Origin: Acidobacteriaceae bacterium
GTDB taxonomy: Bacteria > Acidobacteriota > Terriglobia > Terriglobales > Acidobacteriaceae
Direction of reading: 5' to 3'
DNA length: 64,000 nt
NCBI GenBank assembly: GCA_025356095.1
Contig: JANXUR010000018.1
Span: 1-64,000 of the forward strand
Within the stretch, counting starts at the first letter, position 1; each line of letters opens with the position of its first letter. Of the stretch, positions 35,285-43,803 are shown one piece after another. The notes below the pieces were generated by a model that did no database searches, had not been told where the DNA came from, and was given only the letters and a program-made list of their open reading frames with translations. The translations under genes were made by a program, and so were the position numbers.

Positions 35285-36778
35285 ATGGGCAGGGTTTTGA
35301 AGCAAGGAACCGACGGACCCCGACTAAATTCGTGGAAGGAGATTGCCGCCTTCTTCGACTGCACCGAGCGGACGGTGCGGCGCTGGGAACAGGATCGCGG
35401 GCTACCGATCCACCGTCTGCCGGGTTCGGCTGGGGGGAAGGTCTATGCCTACGCCGCCGAGCTGAAGCAGTGGCTGGAGGCACCAAACTCTACCGGGGCT
35501 ACCGCGGCCACCGAGGCAGGAACGGAGCGGGCGACTGCCGAGCCGGTGGGCGCGACCCCCAGCACCGGTACAGCGACGGATACGGGCGACACGGCCAAGA
35601 CAATTCCAGAAGCAGCCGTGCTGCGAGCAGAAGCGGCGGCACCGACTGCCCCGGGCGCGCCAGCGGCACCGACAACGAGCCGCTGGTTGTTGGCTGTAGT
35701 GGTGGTGGTGCTGGTGGGTGCGGGTTGGGCGGGTTTCCGGACACTGCGCATCGCGTCGGCGGGGGCAACGAGGGTAGCTGCGGGCAAGGGTCGGCACAAA
35801 CCGTCGCCGGAGGCCGAAGACTTCTATTTGAAGGGCCGCTACTACTGGAATTTGCGGACATCGGCAGGGCTGACGCATGCTGTGGATGACTTTACTCAGG
35901 CGATTGTGCACGATCCCGCCTACGCCGAAGCCTATGGCGGACTGGCGGACTGCTATAACTTGATGCGGGAATACACGGTGATGCCAGCGAATGAGGCCTA
36001 TCCCAAGGCGCTCGCCGCCGCGCAAAAGGCAGTGGAACTGGACGACGGTTTAGCGGATGCGGATGCGTCGCTGGGGTTTGTGCTGTTTTATTGGAAGTGG
36101 GATGCGGCGGGGGCGGAGCGCGAGTTTCGCCGGGCCATCGCACTTGACCCAAACAATGTGAACGCGCATCACTGGTACGCCACGATGCTTTCTACTGAAC
36201 GGCGGAACGCCGAGGCGCTGGCGGAGATTGAGTGGGCGCGCAAGCTGGCCCCGGATTCAAAGTCTATTCTGGCGGATAAAGGAACGCTATTGTCCTGCGC
36301 CGGGCGAAACGACGAAGCAGTTGCGTTATTGCAGCAGATGGTGGCGACCGAGCCTGAGTTTGTGTCGCTCCATCGTTACTTGGTTGGCGTCTATTTTGGC
36401 ATGGGGGACTACCCGCGGTATCTGGCGGAGAGCCGCAAGGTAGCCGAGTTAATGCACGACGATGCTGGTATGACGATGGCGAATGCCGCCGAAGCGGGAT
36501 ACAAAGAAAATGGGCGGCAAGGATTGCTCGAGGCGCTCTTGGAGGCGCAGCAAAGGTTGTTTGAGGCGGGTCGAGGAGATGCATTGGGGACAGCGACCTC
36601 AGCAGCCATGCTGGGCAAGAACGAGGAAGCACTCCACTACTTGCAAATTGCACACGATCAGCACGATTCGGGGTTTCCGTACATTTACATGAGCGAGCGT
36701 TCGGCATTTGCGACGTTGCGAAGCGATGGGCGCTATCAAGCGCTGGTGCGAACGGTGTTTCCTGAGGCGACGTTCTAA
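35285..36778 (+). CDS. HTH / membrane-segment / TPR regulator-like protein
   Basis: A 497-residue protein. The N-terminal DNA-binding-like domain (residues about 14-65) reads LNSWKEIAAFFDCTERTVRR then WEQDRGLPIHRLPG, a MerR-like excisionase-type helix-turn-helix common at the N-terminus of acidobacterial TPR proteins. A Thr/Ala/Pro-rich linker follows, then one membrane segment (WLLAVVVVVLVGAGWAGF, about 138-155). The extracytoplasmic part carries several TPRs (AEAYGGLADCYNLMREYTVM; ADASLGFVLFYWKWDAAGAE; VNAHHWYATMLSTERRNAEA). It resembles ToxR/CadC-style one-component membrane regulators with a TPR sensor (inference). The obvious target is the divergent GloVer/IPT gene. Only ATG 35285 fits the domain start. 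Confidence 0.88.
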   Translation: MGRVLKQGTDGPRLNSWKEIAAFFDCTERTVRRWEQDRGLPIHRLPGSAGGKVYAYAAELKQWLEAPNSTGATAATEAGTERATAEPVGATPSTGTATDTGDTAKTIPEAAVLRAEAAAPTAPGAPAAPTTSRWLLAVVVVVLVGAGWAGFRTLRIASAGATRVAAGKGRHKPSPEAEDFYLKGRYYWNLRTSAGLTHAVDDFTQAIVHDPAYAEAYGGLADCYNLMREYTVMPANEAYPKALAAAQKAVELDDGLADADASLGFVLFYWKWDAAGAEREFRRAIALDPNNVNAHHWYATMLSTERRNAEALAEIEWARKLAPDSKSILADKGTLLSCAGRNDEAVALLQQMVATEPEFVSLHRYLVGVYFGMGDYPRYLAESRKVAELMHDDAGMTMANAAEAGYKENGRQGLLEALLEAQQRLFEAGRGDALGTATSAAMLGKNEEALHYLQIAHDQHDSGFPYIYMSERSAFATLRSDGRYQALVRTVFPEATF

Positions 36779-36897
36779 GCTGTCGCGCTGAGCACATCGA
36801 GACAGCGCAACTCCGCTGGCGACGGCGAAAAACGAGGGCCGAGCCGGGGAATCATGACTTATATCGAAGACTTACTTTATCTCGAGAGGCCTGCGGG

Positions 36898-37005
36898 TTA
36901 GCGCACCTTCACCAGATCGGTGACGCTACCGAGCTTGCCGCTGAGGTTGTCGCGAGCGATGGTGCGGACGGAGTATTCGCCCGGCGACGCGGAGTAGGGA
37001 CACGG
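36898..37005 (-). pseudogene. Remnant of the C-terminus of a lost gene
   Basis: The minus-strand frame that stops at 36898-36900 reads PYSASPGEYSVRTIARDNLS then GKLGSVTDLVKVR. This looks like the final beta-strands of a larger secreted protein, but no start exists: the frame is closed by a stop near 37014. The same sense continues in another frame upstream (GVYEVRVPTPRR), pointing to decay by frameshift. It lies in the 292-base gap between the HTH-TPR gene and ybjQ; the rest of that gap is without features. Confidence 0.35.
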
Positions 37006-37069
37006 ACTTCATAAACACCTCGGAGTGCGCAACTCAGACTACAGAACGCTGGAGCTAGCCGTTCAGAGG

Positions 37070-37402
37070 CTAGCTTTTTGGTTCGACGACGACAGCGGTG
37101 CCGTAGCACAACACTTCAGTGACGCCCTGCATGACTTCGGTTGCGTCATAGCGGACGGCCACCACGGCATTCGCGCCGAGTTGTTGCGCGTGTTCCATCA
37201 TCAGGTCAAAGGATTGCTCGCGGGTTTGTTCGCAAAGGTTGGTGAGCAGGGTGATGTTGCCGCCGACGATGGTTTGAAGGCTGGCACCGATGGTGCCGAG
37301 TATGGAGCGGGAGCGGACGATGATGCCGCGCACCAATCCGAGATTACGGGCGATGCGATAACCTTCGATTTCAAGCGCGGTGGTGACCATGTGAGGGTTC
37401 AT
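37070..37402 (-). CDS. YbjQ/UPF0145 family protein
   Basis: A 110-residue protein with the family pattern: [60 protein letters not shown] and [20 protein letters not shown]. Members form ring-shaped pentamers; some have been proposed to bind metals, but no function is established. AGGAGGA lies seven bases before ATG 37402. The gene follows the CPXCG gene by 35 bases on the same strand and is probably cotranscribed with it. Confidence 0.92.
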   Translation of the reverse strand: MNPHMVTTALEIEGYRIARNLGLVRGIIVRSRSILGTIGASLQTIVGGNITLLTNLCEQTREQSFDLMMEHAQQLGANAVVAVRYDATEVMQGVTEVLCYGTAVVVEPKS

Positions 37403-37437
37403 GTCGGATTCCTCCTGCGTTCAAGTATATACCTGCG

Positions 37438-37620
37438 TCACTCCAGTTCGGAGGATATGAGGTAGGAACGGTCGCTGCGGCTCCACTCGATGCGCAGGAG
37501 GTTAGGTTTGCAACAGACCTGGCAGTCTTCGACATAAACTTGGTGCAAACCGGCGGATTCATCCACCTGAGTATCGTTCCACTCACCACAGCCTGCACAT
37601 TGAAAGCCTGCATCCATGGC
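37438..37620 (-). CDS. CPXCG-type cysteine-rich small protein
   Basis: A 60-residue protein starting MDAGFQCAGCGEWNDTQVDE. It has two Cys pairs (CAGC near residue 7 and CQVCC near residue 33) in the order of the CPXCG family, with the conserved middle VDESAGLHQVYVEDC and end KPNLLRIEW. The first pair is CAGC instead of CPYC. Zinc binding is likely. ATG 37620 is preferred over ATG 37632. The function of the family is not known. It lies between the exported phosphodiesterase gene and ybjQ on the same strand. Confidence 0.85.
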   Translation of the reverse strand, partial: AMDAGFQCAGCGEWNDTQVDESAGLHQVYVEDCQVCCKPNLLRIEWSRSDRSYLISSELE

Positions 37621-37760
37621 ATATTGTGGCACAGGCGCGCAAAATTGTGGGAATCAAGCAGCGCGCGCGGCACTCCCTATTTTCGCCAGATTCCGCCACC
37701 CTTGTTCCAAGATATAAGGAACCACACCACCCCTGCACCTTGCTGCGCTTCTAGGAATTG

Positions 37761-37792
37761 AAAAGCCCCGCCCAAGTACGCTTGGACGGGGC
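37761..37792 (-). terminator. Terminator after the exported phosphodiesterase gene
   Basis: On the minus strand GCCCCGTCCAAG (37792-37781) pairs with CTTGGGCGGGGC (37776-37765) around loop CGTA, with one mismatch, followed by TTTT (37764-37761). A second hairpin with an 8-bp stem, CGCCAGCC (37822-37829) / GGCTGGCG (37837-37844), sits between it and the stop codon at 37850 but has no T-run. Confidence 0.75.
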
Positions 37793-37849
37793 ATGTCATG
37801 CAATTGCATGTGGCAATCAGACGCCAGCCAATCATAGGCTGGCGCCCAT

Positions 37850-39445
37850 TTAGTAAGGCAAACCGGGCAGAGCCGGGGTGAATTCCTTTTGCACCGCCTG
37901 CAGTTGCGTGGGGTCAAGGCCGAGAGCCTTGAGAATGGTGACCGCCACCTGTGACGTTGCTACCGGCGTTTTCACCGTTTGCGGCGTCAGGCTGGGATTG
38001 GAGACGAGTAAGCCGACGTTGGTGTCGCCATAGCTGAAGCCGCCATGCTCGGCGTTCTTGTGGCTGGAGGCGGTGTAGATGGTGCCGTACTCCGGCTGCA
38101 CAATCACATCCGGGGTGCGGCTATCCGTCTTCGGATCATTGAACTTGAGCTTAAGGCTGTTGCCGCCCAGTACTTCGTCAATGAACAGCGCGGAAGCGTT
38201 GGTGTTGAGGTAGTCGGTGGTGCCAGAACCGAGATTCTGGTTCGCCAGCCAGATTAGGCCTACGTCGTCGTCGTTGACGAAGCCGCATGCACCGCTGGTG
38301 CAGTTACCGGCGGAGACAATCGCCTGAGCATAGGTGTTAGAACCACCATCGGGCAGTGCGGCAACCAAATCGGCAAAGTGGCCGGGCTTGTTCACCTTGA
38401 GCGGGTTGATGGGCGACTGACCATGCTTGGCGGTGATGATGATGAGTGTGGAATCATACAGGCCAGCCCCTTTAAGGGCGCTGATGATGGAGCCGAGAGA
38501 CTGGTCAGTGTGATCCAGACCGTAGCTCAAAACGGAACTGGGCTTGCCCTGACCGTCGAGGTAGCCGCCAGCCTGCTGATTGATGCTGGAGTTGGTGTCG
38601 CTGGCGCAACTGTTGTCGTAGTTGTCCTTGGCCAGCTTTTGGCCGACGCTGACGCCTTGGAAGTTCATGCCGAAAACGGTAGGGACGCCGAGGCCGGGGG
38701 TGCCGTCGTGGTGCAGACCGTTGATCTCATTGATCAGGCTGCCGACCTTGATGTTGTCGTTCAGCACGGTGCAGACGACGGAGTGGGTGTTGTCAATGGC
38801 GTTGGTGGTGATTTCTGGCGTGTAAAGGTCGGTGACCCCGGTGCCGGAGGGGCCGTTGACCCAATCATAAGCTGGGTGTTTGTCCTCCCACGCGGTGACG
38901 CCGCCGGAAGCCTTGACTACTTCGAAGATGGTGTTGGTGAGCATCGCATTGTGCGGGTAGAGGCGCTGGCAGGTGCCGTTCGAGGCGCGGTAGTTCGGCA
39001 ACTTGGTGGGGTCAATGGAATTCTGGTTGGTGTTGCCTACGTAAAGGTCTATGCTCTCGTCGAAGACCATCATGTTGCCCTTCGAGCCAGTGCAGGTGGT
39101 GTTGGACGGAGCATAGACGGAGCGGTCATAGCTGACGTCGTAGAAGAAACCGTGGCTGAGTGGGGAGCCGCCGGTGACCAGGGCGGCAAGACCGGGAAAC
39201 GAGTCGGAGAGCGCTGGGGTACGGGCGTTGGAGAAGGTTACTCCGCCGTTTGCCAAGGCCGCTATGTTGGAGTTCGGATGGGTGCTGACGTAGCGAGCGA
39301 CGTCGAGAGCATGCATTCCATCCACGCTGATAAGCAGCACGCGCTTGACGGGGTTTTGCTGCGCGGATGCAGCGGGGGCTGCGGCAAATAACGCAAGTGC
39401 AAGCGTGAAGCAAGTCATCACGCACTTCTTGAGCAGACTGATCAC
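37850..39445 (-). CDS. Exported type I phosphodiesterase/nucleotide pyrophosphatase-like protein
   Basis: A 531-residue alkaline-phosphatase-superfamily protein. A signal peptide (MTCFTLALALFAAAPAASAQ) follows a short basic stretch. Metal-site motifs are visible: VLLISVDGMHALD near residue 35, the nucleophile region LSDSFPGLAALVTGG (Ser in place of the more usual Thr), IIITAKHGQSPI, and SSHKNAEHGGFSYGD. The last part (TPVATSQVAVTILKALGLDP) is typical of this family in Acidobacteria. Substrate could be a nucleotide or phosphodiester. GTG 39445 is set by GGAGG seven bases upstream and is preferred over an ATG at 39475, which would add ten residues. A terminator follows at 37761-37792. Confidence 0.88.
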   Translation of the reverse strand: MISLLKKCVMTCFTLALALFAAAPAASAQQNPVKRVLLISVDGMHALDVARYVSTHPNSNIAALANGGVTFSNARTPALSDSFPGLAALVTGGSPLSHGFFYDVSYDRSVYAPSNTTCTGSKGNMMVFDESIDLYVGNTNQNSIDPTKLPNYRASNGTCQRLYPHNAMLTNTIFEVVKASGGVTAWEDKHPAYDWVNGPSGTGVTDLYTPEITTNAIDNTHSVVCTVLNDNIKVGSLINEINGLHHDGTPGLGVPTVFGMNFQGVSVGQKLAKDNYDNSCASDTNSSINQQAGGYLDGQGKPSSVLSYGLDHTDQSLGSIISALKGAGLYDSTLIIITAKHGQSPINPLKVNKPGHFADLVAALPDGGSNTYAQAIVSAGNCTSGACGFVNDDDVGLIWLANQNLGSGTTDYLNTNASALFIDEVLGGNSLKLKFNDPKTDSRTPDVIVQPEYGTIYTASSHKNAEHGGFSYGDTNVGLLVSNPSLTPQTVKTPVATSQVAVTILKALGLDPTQLQAVQKEFTPALPGLPY

Positions 39446-39663
39446 TGTTAATCCTCCGGAAATATCCGAATACATACCAACTTAGGACGATAGCGCCAGA
39501 GTTTTGGCCAGAGATGAATACGCCGTGAATAGTAGATGAATGCACTGCGCAAGAATTACCGGACGACTGACCCACATCTCCCGGAAAGGTTGCGACGATA
39601 GGGAGGATTTGACCGGAGTGCGGCACCTTGGCAGAAGCTGACGCGGGACCTGTGTAAGATGTT

Positions 39664-39711
39664 ACAACAGGCTTTACAACAGGCTTTACAATAGGCTTTA
39701 CAACAGGCTTT
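39664..39711. repeat. 12-bp minisatellite between divergent genes
   Basis: Four units of ACAACAGGCTTT (39664-39675, 39676-39687, 39688-39699 with one change, 39700-39711). They lie in the 337-base region between the divergent phosphodiesterase (minus) and M24 peptidase (plus) genes. No other feature was seen there. Confidence 0.92.
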
Positions 39712-39782
39712 AGACCACACGTGGGAACACGGTTTCGAACCAATATTCGAGCCGAAGCGCACGGATTCAGGGAGGCTTCAAC

Positions 39783-41087
39783 ATGGCTGCAGGCCGGGTT
39801 TCACGTCGGGCGTTTTTGGCTACAGGAGCAATGGCGGCAGGTGTTTCGGGTGCCAGCACACTGGCCTTTGCCGCGGAAGGTGAAGGCGACTCAGTCCATC
39901 TGCCGCCCGCCATCGCAGCGCTTAAATCCCTGCGGGATGCGGCTACGCCTATTACGAAAGAAGAACGAGCCGCGCGAATTGAAAAAGCGCGGCGGCTGAT
40001 GGCTAACCGCAAAATGGATGCGATCTTTGTGTCTGCTGGCACCAGTTTGCGATATTTTGTCGGCGTCAATTGGTGGCAAAGCGAGCGCATGTTCGGCTTT
40101 GTGCTGCCAGCCAAGGGCGAGCCGTTCTTTGTGTGTCCGGCCTTTGAAGAAGAGCGGGCGCGGGAGCAGATTGCGCGCGGGCCGGTCGGCGAAAAGGCCG
40201 ACGTGCGCACCTGGCAGGAGGATGAGAGCCCGTCCCTGCGGGTGAAGCAGGGGTTGGCGGACCGTGGATTGACCGGGGGAGTGGTCGGCGTCGAGGATAC
40301 GGTGCCCTATTTTTTCTCGTACAAGCTGGCGGAACAGGGCTTGCGGCTGACGACGGCTATGCCGGTGACGGCAGGCTGCCGGATGATCAAGAGCGAACAC
40401 GAACTGGCGTTGATGCGGCTTGCCAGTAAGGTGAGCTTGATGGCCTATGAGGCGGCGTATCGTTCGATGCACGAGGGCATGACTGGCGACGAGTTTGCGG
40501 GACTGGTGGACGCGGGGCACGCGCGAATGGGCTTTCGCGGCGGGGCGGATGTGCTGGTGGGTAAGTGGTCGGCGCTGCCGCATGGCACGATTGAGCCGCA
40601 GGTGATTCGCGAGGGCACGATTCTGTTAATGGATGGCGGCTGCTCGGTGGAGGGATACGCGTCGGACATCAGCCGAACGTTTGTGCTGGGCAAAGTTCCG
40701 GTAACGCCTGCGGGCGACAAGATGAAGCAAGTGTTTGACGTGGTGAAGCGGGCGCAGAGCGCGGCGTTGGCAACGGCGAAGCCGGGCGTGGAGTGCCAAG
40801 CTGTAGACGCGGCAGCGCGCAAAGTGATTAGCGACGCGGGGTTTGGGCCGGACTATGCGCACTTTACGCATCGTGTAGGCCACGGCATGGGCATGGATGG
40901 CCATGAGTGGACTTACTTGGTCCGCGGGAACCAAACACTTCTGGAAAAAGATATGATGTTCAGCGACGAGCCGGGGGTGTACCTGCGCGGCGAGTTTGGC
41001 GTGCGGCTGGAAGATGACCTGCACGTAACTGAGGCAGGCGCGGAGTTGCTCACACCGCAGAGCGAGAGTCTGGAAAAGCCGTTTTGA
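39783..41087 (+). CDS. Tat-exported M24 metallopeptidase (Xaa-Pro aminopeptidase-like)
   Basis: A 434-residue protein. The Tat signal is VSRRAFLATGAMAAGVSGAS, followed by an Ala-rich cleavage region. The creatinase N-terminal domain runs to about residue 195. The pita-bread catalytic domain shows all five metal ligands: Asp in LLMDGGCS, Asp in YASDISRTF, His in FTHRVGHGMG, Glu in MMFSDEPGVYLR and Glu in VRLEDDLHV. It should cut amino-terminal residues ahead of proline from imported or periplasmic peptides. GGGAGG lies seven bases before ATG 39783. No operon partner is evident; the next gene is 34 bases downstream but of unknown type. Confidence 0.92.
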   Translation: MAAGRVSRRAFLATGAMAAGVSGASTLAFAAEGEGDSVHLPPAIAALKSLRDAATPITKEERAARIEKARRLMANRKMDAIFVSAGTSLRYFVGVNWWQSERMFGFVLPAKGEPFFVCPAFEEERAREQIARGPVGEKADVRTWQEDESPSLRVKQGLADRGLTGGVVGVEDTVPYFFSYKLAEQGLRLTTAMPVTAGCRMIKSEHELALMRLASKVSLMAYEAAYRSMHEGMTGDEFAGLVDAGHARMGFRGGADVLVGKWSALPHGTIEPQVIREGTILLMDGGCSVEGYASDISRTFVLGKVPVTPAGDKMKQVFDVVKRAQSAALATAKPGVECQAVDAAARKVISDAGFGPDYAHFTHRVGHGMGMDGHEWTYLVRGNQTLLEKDMMFSDEPGVYLRGEFGVRLEDDLHVTEAGAELLTPQSESLEKPF

Positions 41088-41121
41088 GGCTGGTCGAACG
41101 GCGTGGAGCGTAGTAGGTAAC

Positions 41122-41478
41122 GTGGCGAACGTGAACTATCTTTACAAGAACATTGTGGCAAGCGGCTCACTGGAAGACATACTTGCAGCCAACGTGAAAG
41201 ATATGGGATTTAACAATCGGATCAGCAAAATTCACAAATGTTTCGTGAATATCCCCGATAGCTACTTTCCACCCAATTTGCTGGCCCACGTTAAAGTGAT
41301 TCGCGATATTGCGGATAGACACGCAATTCCGCATCCCTTCGAGAGTCCTATTGATGCCAAGATCCGAACGCTGTGGCGATCGCCCAAGAAAGCAAAGGCG
41401 ATTATTCGTGCTTACGTGGCAATCTATCGGGAAATAATCGCCCGACGGGCAAAGCAAAGTGCCAATAGGGGCTGGTGA
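41122..41478 (+). CDS. Hypothetical protein, unknown
   Basis: A 118-residue soluble protein from GTG 41122 (VANVNYLYKNIVASGSLEDI). An inner GTG at 41131 could be the real start. It is mixed alpha-helical, and ends with a basic helix (AIIRAYVAIYREIIARRAKQ). Its base composition is visibly richer in A/T than the flanking M24 and proA genes, which suggests foreign origin. I recognise no family. It converges on proA, whose stop lies 16 bases beyond. Confidence 0.6.
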   Translation: MANVNYLYKNIVASGSLEDILAANVKDMGFNNRISKIHKCFVNIPDSYFPPNLLAHVKVIRDIADRHAIPHPFESPIDAKIRTLWRSPKKAKAIIRAYVAIYREIIARRAKQSANRGW

Positions 41479-41494
41479 TTCGTGGAGCACTCAT

Positions 41495-42778
41495 CTATCT
41501 AACCTGCCCATCGCCAATCACTTCATACTTGTAACTTGTAATCTCGCGCAGGGCGAAGGGGCCTCTTGCGTGGAGCTTCTGGTTGCTGATGCCCATTTCG
41601 GCGCCGAAGCCGAACTCGGCACCGTCGCTGAAGCGGGTGGAGGCGTTCCAGTAGACACAGGCCGAATCCACGCCGCGCAGAAAGCGCCGGGCGGCGGCTT
41701 CGTCGCGGGTCAGGATGGTGTCGGAGTGGTGGGTGGAGTGGCGGTTGATGTGGGCGATGGCCGCATCCACGTCGTCCACCACGGCAACCGCGATGGTCAT
41801 GGCAAGATACTCGGTATCCCAGTCGGCGGCAGTGGCGGGGAGCAACTTCTCCGCGAGCGCGGGGTCGGCTTTCTTCACAGCAGCAATCGTGGCATCGTCG
41901 GCGCGAACTTCCACGCCAGCGGCGAGCAACTTGCCGACGATGCGTGGCGCGTAAGTAGCGGCGATGGCGCGGTGAATCAGCAGCTTTTCCGCAGAGTTGC
42001 AGACGGAAGTGCGTTGGGTTTTGGCGTTGAGGATGACGGCGTCGGCCATGGCGAAGTCGCTTTCGGTGGCGAGGGCGGCGTCGGCGTAGAGATGGCAGTT
42101 CCCTGCCCCGGTTTCAATGTACGGCACCGTAGAATTCCGCGTGACTAAATCAATCAGTTCCTGACCACCGCGCGGGATGAGCACATCAATGTAACCCCGA
42201 GCGTGCAGCATTTCTTGCACGGTGTCGCGGGTGGTGCCGTCGAGCAGTTCAATGGCCCCGGCGGGCAGGCCGGGGACGGCGCTGAGGACTTCCACAATTT
42301 TGGTATTGGTATGGTGGGCCTCGCGGCCACCGCGCAAGACGACGGCGTTGCCGGACTTGAGGGCGAGGGCGGCGGCATCCACGGTGACGTTGGGGCGCGC
42401 CTCATAGATGATGCCGAGGACGCCAAGCGGCACCCGCACCTTGCGGATAACGAGGCCGTTGGGGCGGGTGAACTCTTCCAGCACGTCTCCGATGGGGTCG
42501 GGCAGGGCGATGAGCGCGCGCAAAGCGTCGCACAGCGCGGCAACACGTTTGGGGTCGAGCAGCAGGCGGTCGCGCTTGTAGGGGACAAGACTGGGGTTTG
42601 CCAGGTCAAGCGCATTGGCAGCCAGAATCTCGTCTTGATGCGCGGCGAGCGCCTGCGCCATGGCTTCCAGCAGGGCATTCTTTTCTGCGGCAGCGAGCAG
42701 CGCGAGAGGCGCAGCGGCGGCACGTGCGCGGGCCAGCATGGCTTGCGTCGGTTCGGTCATCGTCGCGGGTTTACTCAT
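41495..42778 (-). CDS. proA: Gamma-glutamyl phosphate reductase
   Basis: ProA reduces gamma-glutamyl phosphate to glutamate 5-semialdehyde with NADPH in proline synthesis. The 427-residue product has the aldehyde-dehydrogenase fold with the ProA catalytic Cys in KTQRTSVCNSAEKLLI and family motifs PLGVLGIIYEARPNVTVDAA, GNAVVLRGGREAHHTN, and VPYIETGAGNCHLYAD. The end (FGFGAEMGISNQKLHARGPF) is diagnostic. Its ATG overlaps the proB stop by four bases (ATGA), so the two form a coupled proBA operon. Confidence 0.97.
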   Translation of the reverse strand: MSKPATMTEPTQAMLARARAAAAPLALLAAAEKNALLEAMAQALAAHQDEILAANALDLANPSLVPYKRDRLLLDPKRVAALCDALRALIALPDPIGDVLEEFTRPNGLVIRKVRVPLGVLGIIYEARPNVTVDAAALALKSGNAVVLRGGREAHHTNTKIVEVLSAVPGLPAGAIELLDGTTRDTVQEMLHARGYIDVLIPRGGQELIDLVTRNSTVPYIETGAGNCHLYADAALATESDFAMADAVILNAKTQRTSVCNSAEKLLIHRAIAATYAPRIVGKLLAAGVEVRADDATIAAVKKADPALAEKLLPATAADWDTEYLAMTIAVAVVDDVDAAIAHINRHSTHHSDTILTRDEAAARRFLRGVDSACVYWNASTRFSDGAEFGFGAEMGISNQKLHARGPFALREITSYKYEVIGDGQVR

Positions 42779-43608
42779 GCCCTTTTTCCTGCGTCTTGCT
42801 TCTTTGCCTTCTGGGTGCGCGGCTTTGCCTTGCCAGTCATCGTCGGCGGAAAGTAAGTGCCGGTCTTGCGTTCAATGGCGGCGGGAATGGCGCGGGGGTG
42901 CTGGCCGCTGACGATCGCCACATTCACACCGCTTTCGCTCGCCGTACGAGCCGAGTGCAGCTTGGAGATCATGCCGCCGCGCCCCAGATTGCTGGTGCTG
43001 CCGCAAGCCGCTTCAATTTCTGGCGTGATTTTGCGAATGGTGCGCAGCAGTTTGCGCTCGCCGTTCTTCGCGCCCGCCACCGGCATGTAGAACCCATCCA
43101 CGTCGGTAAGCAGGATGAGCCAATCCGCCTTGACGGCTTTTGCCAGCAACGAACTAAGCTGGTCGTTGTCGCCAAACGCGCCTTCCAGTTCCTGCACGCT
43201 CACGCTGTCGTTTTCATTCACGATTGGGATCGCCCCTAGAGCGAGCAGAGCATGCAGCGCGTTCTGTAAATTTTTGTAGCGGACGTCGGAAGTAAAGTCG
43301 TCGCTGGTCAGCAGCAGTTGCGCCACCGGTTTGGTGCCGTAAAACAGTCGTTCATAAAGGCGCATCAGCATAGACTGGCCCACAGCGGCGCAGGCCTGCA
43401 TGCGCGGCACGTCGCGGGGACGCTCGGTGAGTCCGATGGCAGACATGCCGCAGGCAATGGCACCGGAGGTCACGATCAAATACTCATGCTGGGCATGGTC
43501 GAGCCGGTCAAGCTGACCTAGTTGGTCAATCAACGCGCGCATGCGTTGCACGTTGATGATGCCGCCGGGGGCGATGGTGCTGGTGCCGATTTTCACGACA
43601 ATGCGCAT
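42775..43608 (-). CDS. proB: Glutamate 5-kinase without PUA domain
   Basis: ProB phosphorylates glutamate with ATP, the first step of proline synthesis. The 277-residue product has the amino-acid-kinase domain (VVKIGTSTIAPGG, LIVTSGAIACGMSAIG, PIVNENDSVSVQELEGAFGD and GRGGMISKLHSARTASESGV). The C-terminal PUA domain of the 367-residue Escherichia coli enzyme is absent; instead there is a short basic tail (KAKPRTQKAKKQDAGKRA). PUA-less ProB enzymes occur naturally, and feedback inhibition may differ. It is coupled to proA downstream. Confidence 0.95.
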   Translation of the reverse strand: MRIVVKIGTSTIAPGGIINVQRMRALIDQLGQLDRLDHAQHEYLIVTSGAIACGMSAIGLTERPRDVPRMQACAAVGQSMLMRLYERLFYGTKPVAQLLLTSDDFTSDVRYKNLQNALHALLALGAIPIVNENDSVSVQELEGAFGDNDQLSSLLAKAVKADWLILLTDVDGFYMPVAGAKNGERKLLRTIRKITPEIEAACGSTSNLGRGGMISKLHSARTASESGVNVAIVSGQHPRAIPAAIERKTGTYFPPTMTGKAKPRTQKAKKQDAGKRA

Positions 43609-43803
43609 AAGGGCAGTTTATAGTTTCAGGTTTCGAGTACAAATGCGGCTTAGCCAATAGTGGTGCCTTCTCCAAGTTTAGCGCATGAGCGCTCGGCGGC
43701 TCCGTGACAACGGGAACGAAAACGCAACGGCGCGCGTGCACACATACACACATCGCGGGCAGGGTGCTTCCCCCGTTGTGCGGGCTTGGCACCACAACGC
43801 TCG

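Noticed and set aside
38378-39391. Long open plus-strand frame (337 codons) opposite the exported phosphodiesterase gene
   Set aside because: It is the antisense shadow of a well-supported enzyme; its composition is Val/Gly/Ala-rich with no motifs and no ribosome site.
39664-39711. Repeat array considered as a CRISPR
   Set aside because: Units are 12 bases and directly adjacent with no spacers; no cas genes are in the window.
41459-42148. Plus-strand open frame over proA
   Set aside because: Gly/Val-rich antisense of proA; no domain and no start signal.
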